From Kiritimatiellia bacterium (lineage in GTDB: Bacteria; Verrucomicrobiota; Kiritimatiellia; RFP12; UBA3636), in NCBI GenBank assembly GCA_017413145.1, contig JAFPUX010000209.1, positions 1 through 8,860 of the forward strand: DNA of 8,860 bases. The letters run 5' to 3'. Below the pieces are notes generated by a model. It searched no databases, had not been told where the DNA came from, and saw only the letters and a list, made by a program, of their open reading frames with translations. How positions within the stretch are numbered: position 1 is the first letter of the stretch; every line of letters begins with the position of its first letter. The translations under genes and the position numbers were made by a program. This document shows positions 6,423 to 8,860 of this stretch, one piece after another.

Positions 6423-6462
6423 CGCAAGGCCGACTCGCCCGCGACACCGCCGCCGAGGGGGA

Positions 6463-7800
6463 CTACTTGATCAGCACCAGCGTCGGCGCGTCGGAGTCCT
6501 TGTACCAGGTCACGTTCTGGGTGTAGCCCGCCTTCCACGTTCCGACGTCGTTCGGGTGTTCGGGAAGCGTCTCCGTCTGCATGTTGAACGTGAACGTGTG
6601 GCCGGCGGGCGCGGACGCGACCCATTCGCGCCATTCGGCCTCCTTGCTCAGCGGCAGGTGGGCCGTGATGTTCTGCGTCTTCGTCTCGCCCCAGACGTTC
6701 GAGGGCAGGGAGGCCGGAAGGTTGCGGAACCAGACGTGCACGCCGCCTGCTGCCGTCGTGCCCTTCACCCAAGACCCCGTGAGGGATTCCAGGTCCGAGG
6801 AAAGGACGATGTTCGTGAGAAACGTGCAGCCCGAGAACGCATACTCGCCGATGCTCCGGAGGCCCTTCATTGGCGAGGTGAACGTCTCGATGCGCGCGCC
6901 GCGGAACGCGCGGGGGCAGAGGTTCGTGAGCGTGTGCGGCGAAACGACGTGCCCCTCGATCGGACAGTCGAGAAACGGAGGGTCGCCCGAGCTGGCGCCA
7001 AGAGTTTGGAGCGCCGGCGGAAGGAGGGGAGAAAAGCTCGTGAGCGACGTGCACGTCCAGAACGCCCCGGTCTGGATGTTCGTCACCGTGTTCGGCAGGA
7101 CGACGGACTCCAGGGCCGTGTCCTTGTAGAACGTCGCGGCCTCGACCTGCGCCAGCGTTGATGCGCCGCAATCGAACCCGCGGAGCGACGAGCAGTATTG
7201 AAACGCCCGGTTTCCAATCCGTTCCAGTCCGTTCGCCACGGCGCTTCCGGACATGGCGCTGCACTTGTTGAACGCATACACGCCAATTTGCTTGAGCGAA
7301 TCGGGAAAGAAGTTGTCGATCGTCGCGAGCGCAGTGTCGTCGCGGAAGGCATCCTCATGGATGACTTCCAGACCGTCGTTGAGGGTCACTTTCACGAGCG
7401 CCGTGCATGCCTTGAAGGCGTATCGACCCACCGACTTGCAGTCGGTGTGCAGGACGACATTCGTGAGATACGCGCCGGAGACGACCCTCCCGGACGCAGT
7501 CGCATCGCCAAGGGCATGCGGGGAGAAGGCATATTGCGTCGTTCCGTCTGCGGCATAGACGGGAACCGTGAGGTCGAGGTTCTTGAGATTCGCGTTGCCG
7601 GTGTTCAATCCCGTGGCGAATGTGATGAGGCCGTCGGAAAGGACGGCACCGTTCATGATATTCTCGAAGCCGGACGAGTCCGTCCACGAGATCGTGCCCT
7701 TCGTGCCGGACGCTGGTGGCGTGTAGGTCCAGGCGGTCGTCGAGGCGGCGGCGGGAAGCGCGAGCGCGCACAGCGCGAGAAGGGAGTGAAGGCGGCGCAT
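6463..7800 (-). CDS. Secreted BspA-like leucine-rich-repeat protein (LRR gene C)
   Basis: A 445-residue protein starting at the ATG at 7798-7800. The frame stays open upstream through vapC, but the true start is marked by the signal peptide MRRLHSLLALCALALPAAA and by the heptamer leader just before it. LRR_5/BspA repeats run from about residue 111 to 345, for example VGRYAFKACTALVKVTL, IGVYAFNKCSAMSGSAV and IGEYAFSGCTFLTNIVL. The C-terminal module has diverged: WFRNLP at 357-362 replaces WFYGxPP and the ADAD segment is not seen, but the protein still ends TLVLIK. It is probably secreted to the surface like its two paralogues. No promoter of the gene A/B type is found upstream, since the vapC stop lies 20 bases from the start. 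Expression may therefore depend on the toxin-antitoxin promoter or on one inside vapC. Confidence 0.86.
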   Translation of the reverse strand: MRRLHSLLALCALALPAAASTTAWTYTPPASGTKGTISWTDSSGFENIMNGAVLSDGLITFATGLNTGNANLKNLDLTVPVYAADGTTQYAFSPHALGDATASGRVVSGAYLTNVVLHTDCKSVGRYAFKACTALVKVTLNDGLEVIHEDAFRDDTALATIDNFFPDSLKQIGVYAFNKCSAMSGSAVANGLERIGNRAFQYCSSLRGFDCGASTLAQVEAATFYKDTALESVVLPNTVTNIQTGAFWTCTSLTSFSPLLPPALQTLGASSGDPPFLDCPIEGHVVSPHTLTNLCPRAFRGARIETFTSPMKGLRSIGEYAFSGCTFLTNIVLSSDLESLTGSWVKGTTAAGGVHVWFRNLPASLPSNVWGETKTQNITAHLPLSKEAEWREWVASAPAGHTFTFNMQTETLPEHPNDVGTWKAGYTQNVTWYKDSDAPTLVLIK

Positions 7801-7802
7801 GG

Positions 7803-7823
7803 GAGGTGAGAGGTGAGAGGTTA
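7803..7823 (-). repeat. Heptamer tandem leader of LRR gene C (3 units, includes the vapC stop)
   Basis: Plus-strand units GAGGTGA, GAGGTGA and GAGGTTA end 2 bases from the ATG of LRR gene C. The TAA stop of vapC (7821-7823) is the last part of the third unit, so the toxin gene ends inside the leader. As with the other LRR genes, the coding strand shows a CACCTCCC segment before the ATG instead of a Shine-Dalgarno site. Confidence 0.8.
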
Positions 7824-8207
7824 GATTTTCTCGACAGGGGCGCCGTAGGCCGGGAGGATCGAGTCGGACGTGAGGAGCGTGCAGTTCTCCGCGCGAGCCT
7901 GGGCGACGAGGACGCGGTCGAACGGATCCTCGTGGACGTGCGGAAGGGACTCCACCATGGCGGCGTGTTCGGGGGAAACCGAGAGCGGACGGAACCCGGC
8001 CGCCTCGACCTCGCGGCGGAAGGCGTCCGCGGGGATGCCGAGCGATCGCTTCGGGAGACCGTTCTTGATCGCGACCTCCCAGACGGACGCCGCGCTGTAG
8101 AGGCATTCGTTCGCGGGGTCCGCCATCAGCGCGCGGACGCGCGCGGGGAGCCGGCGGTCGTCCGTGATCGCCCAGAGCAGCAGATGCGTGTCGAGGAGCA
8201 GCTTCAC
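7821..8207 (-). CDS. vapC: PIN-domain toxin, VapC family ribonuclease
   Basis: A 128-residue PIN-domain protein of normal VapC length. The acidic residues expected for Mg2+-dependent RNA cleavage are present: D6 in LLLDTH, E44 in SVWEVAIK, D97 in EDPFDRVLVAQA and D115 in LTSDS. VapC toxins cut RNA, commonly tRNA, and are held inactive by the partner antitoxin; the target here is unknown. It starts with GTG at 8205-8207, overlapping the antitoxin TGA (GTGA), with a purine-rich site (GGGGGAGGG, 8213-8221) 5 bases upstream. Translation is therefore coupled to the antitoxin. The gene looks intact. Its stop lies within the heptamer leader of LRR gene C, only 20 bases before that gene's ATG. Confidence 0.92.
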   Translation of the reverse strand: MKLLLDTHLLLWAITDDRRLPARVRALMADPANECLYSAASVWEVAIKNGLPKRSLGIPADAFRREVEAAGFRPLSVSPEHAAMVESLPHVHEDPFDRVLVAQARAENCTLLTSDSILPAYGAPVEKI

Positions 8208-8479
8208 GGGCGCCCTCCCCCGAAGAGCGCGAGAACGTCGCGGTTGCCGGCGTCGATGTCGCGGGGGATCCGGTATTTCCCCTTCGCGAGGCCGAGGCGG
8301 ATGCCGGACGCGCCGCCGGCGCGTTCGCGATACCAGCCGACCGGCACGACGACGGCGGCCGGCTTCCCGCGGCGCAGGATCGAGACCGGTCCGCGACGGC
8401 CGTTGAGCAGGTCGTCCACGATCTGCGAGAAATGGGTCTTGGCGTCGAAGAGCCCGATGGAGGAGGCCGTCGCTTCCAT
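8204..8479 (-). CDS. Phd/YefM-type antitoxin paired with VapC
   Basis: A 91-residue protein. Residues 8-28 (starting IGLFDAKTHFSQIVDD) followed by GPVSILRRGKPAAVVVP match the Phd/YefM DNA-binding fold, in which the chain begins with a short strand, then a helix with A-K-x-x-(F/L)-S-x-(L/I)-(V/L), then a strand ending in a G-(K/E)-P motif. The C-terminal part would bind the toxin. Antitoxins of this class bind their own promoter and repress the operon, with the toxin as co-repressor. The ATG at 8477-8479 has an AAAGGA ribosome site 8 bases upstream and a short AT-rich leader. The pairing with a VapC-type PIN toxin is a common combination. Confidence 0.88.
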   Translation of the reverse strand: MEATASSIGLFDAKTHFSQIVDDLLNGRRGPVSILRRGKPAAVVVPVGWYRERAGGASGIRLGLAKGKYRIPRDIDAGNRDVLALFGGGRP

Positions 8480-8487
8480 GCGTTTCG

Positions 8488-8493
8488 TCCTTT
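8488..8493 (-). promoter_or_regulatory. Ribosome binding site of the antitoxin
   Basis: AAAGGA on the minus strand, 8 bases before the antitoxin ATG. It fixes the start choice and contrasts with the LRR genes, which lack such a site. Confidence 0.7.
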
Positions 8494-8503
8494 CTGGATC
8501 GAT

Positions 8504-8532
8504 AAACTAGTCTATTTGACCAGAATTGTCAA
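8504..8532 (-). promoter_or_regulatory. Promoter of the toxin-antitoxin operon
   Basis: On the minus strand, a perfect TTGACA -35 box (8527-8532) is followed after 17 bases by TAGTTT (8504-8509), a weaker -10 box. The segment is an AT-rich island in otherwise GC-rich DNA and lies just upstream of the antitoxin ribosome site. It predicts a short leader of about 20 bases. Confidence 0.7.
8516..8532. promoter_or_regulatory. Candidate antitoxin operator
   Basis: The inverted repeat TTGAC-(7 bases)-GTCAA overlaps the -35 box, and an ACTAG-centred near-palindrome overlaps the -10 region. Phd-type antitoxins usually bind palindromes inside their own promoter, so this is the most likely operator. 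The half-sites are short, so the assignment is tentative. Confidence 0.45.
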
Positions 8533-8722
8533 GAGCGATTTCAGTCGCCGATTCGCGGCCTTTCGCGAGGCCGCGGCCCGGCGGTCGGGAGCCCCCCCCT
8601 TGCGGCTCGCTCGGAGCGCTCGCCCCACCCGGCTCGCGCGGCGGGAGGGCCCGGCTTCGTCCGGGCCGGGCGGCCGCGACAAAGCGCGGCCCTCCCCTGT
8701 GTTTCGGACACCGGCGCGAAGC
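8533..8722. other. Gene-free GC-rich spacer with a series of hairpins
   Basis: No convincing gene is seen here; the short open frames on both strands are arginine-, proline- and glycine-rich, as expected from GC-rich non-coding DNA. The region holds several perfect stems: 8554-8561 with 8568-8575, 8648-8654 with 8661-8667, and 8672-8678 with 8685-8691. An outer pairing of GGGAGGGC (8643-8650) with GCCCTCCC (8689-8696) competes with the second. The cluster resembles a compact interspersed repeat unit. Confidence 0.6.
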
Positions 8723-8743
8723 GGCCCGCGCGCGGCGCGGGCC
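8723..8743 (-). repeat. GC-rich hairpin in the 3' flank of the edge gene
   Basis: GGCCCGCGC (8723-8731) pairs perfectly with GCGCGGGCC (8735-8743). It is followed by ATAAGGCCGACTCG, the same linker found in the 3' flanks of LRR genes B and C, and then by the large hairpin at 8761-8809. Confidence 0.6.
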
Positions 8744-8760
8744 ATAAGGCCGACTCGCAC

Positions 8761-8809
8761 GCTTGCGTGGCGGGGCTGCGGCGCGAAGCGCGCACCCCGC
8801 CACGCAAGC
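8761..8809 (-). terminator. Very strong hairpin after the edge gene (terminator-like)
   Basis: GCTTGCGTGGCGGGG (8761-8775) pairs perfectly with 8795-8809 over 15 bases. The loop itself folds (TGC with GCA, then GCGC with GCGC around GAA), giving a nearly continuous stem of about 22 pairs with two single-base bulges. It starts 9 bases after the stop of the edge gene and shares CGTGGCGGGG with the hairpin after LRR gene B. It has no T tract in the direction of transcription. Confidence 0.55.
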
Positions 8810-8818
8810 CGAGGGGGG

Positions 8819-8860
8819 CTAGCGGACGACGATGACCGTGCCGGGCGGGGCGAGCGCGTA
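8819..8860 (-). CDS. C-terminal end of a further gene with the LRR-array tail (partial)
   Basis: Only the last 13 codons and a TAG stop are visible, reading YALAPPGTVIVVR. The PPGTVIVVR ending parallels TPGTVLLIK, PPETLVLIK and APTLVLIK of the three LRR proteins. The sequence after the stop (a C-rich run, then the CGTGGCGGGG hairpin and the AAGGCCGACTC linker) parallels the LRR gene B flank. It is therefore probably a fourth member of the array, or another secreted protein with the same C-terminal domain. The rest of the gene lies outside the window, so the repeat type cannot be verified. Confidence 0.6.
   Translation of the reverse strand, partial: YALAPPGTVIVVR

Noticed and set aside
7801..8106. 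N-terminal extension of LRR gene C through vapC
   Set aside because: The extension is out of frame with an intact PIN toxin and would bury the signal peptide; translating the heptamers gives LTSHLSPP, a low-complexity artefact.
8507..8807. Short minus-strand frames between the edge gene and the antitoxin promoter
   Set aside because: They are R/P/A/G-rich, overlap each other in several frames and coincide with hairpin clusters; there is no ribosome site or recognisable motif.
1..8860. tRNA, rRNA, transposase or integrase signals
   Set aside because: No tRNA cloverleaf with conserved loops, no rRNA core sequences and no transposase or recombinase motifs were seen.

Overview
The window is GC-rich bacterial DNA with almost no room between genes on the left and three GC-rich, hairpin-filled spacers of about 340-350 bases on the right. 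The gene content is glycan-degrading hydrolases next to a family of secreted BspA-like leucine-rich-repeat proteins. Together with the near absence of Shine-Dalgarno sites outside one toxin-antitoxin pair, this suggests a host- or gut-associated member of the Planctomycetes-Verrucomicrobia-Chlamydiae group, such as Kiritimatiellota, Lentisphaerae or Verrucomicrobia. That placement is inference from gene style, not from a marker gene.

Left region (1-2304, plus strand): the C-terminal end of a GH38-type alpha-mannosidase, cut by the window edge, is translationally coupled through an ATGA overlap to a GH29-like alpha-L-fucosidase. The pair looks like part of a glycan-degradation operon. It converges on a minus-strand block.

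Middle and right region (2347-8860, minus strand): reading leftward from the right edge, the block holds five parts. (1) The last 13 codons of a gene whose C-terminal tail matches the LRR genes. (2) A Phd/VapC-type toxin-antitoxin operon with its own promoter. (3) LRR gene C. (4) LRR gene B. (5) LRR gene A, followed 44 bases later by an alkaline-phosphatase-superfamily phosphodiesterase. LRR proteins A, B and C (430, 434 and 445 residues) each have a Sec signal peptide, a middle section of BspA/LRR_5 repeats and a C-terminal tail ending in V-L/L-I-K. A and B also share a WFYGxPP / ADADxAxxD module before the tail.

The spacers are modular. Each LRR gene has tandem TCACCTC-like heptamers just upstream of its ATG, where a Shine-Dalgarno site would normally be. 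Genes A and B have matching sigma-70-type promoters (TTGAC[C/T], 18-base spacer, TATGAT). A 72-base element with 71 identical positions lies upstream of both promoters. The 3' flanks of genes B, C and the edge gene carry related hairpin units. The toxin-antitoxin operon sits where the promoter of gene C would be expected, and the toxin stop codon lies inside gene C's heptamer leader. The notable signal in this window is therefore a tandem array of secreted LRR paralogues built from repeated 5' and 3' cassettes, a layout that could support duplication or recombination of surface proteins.
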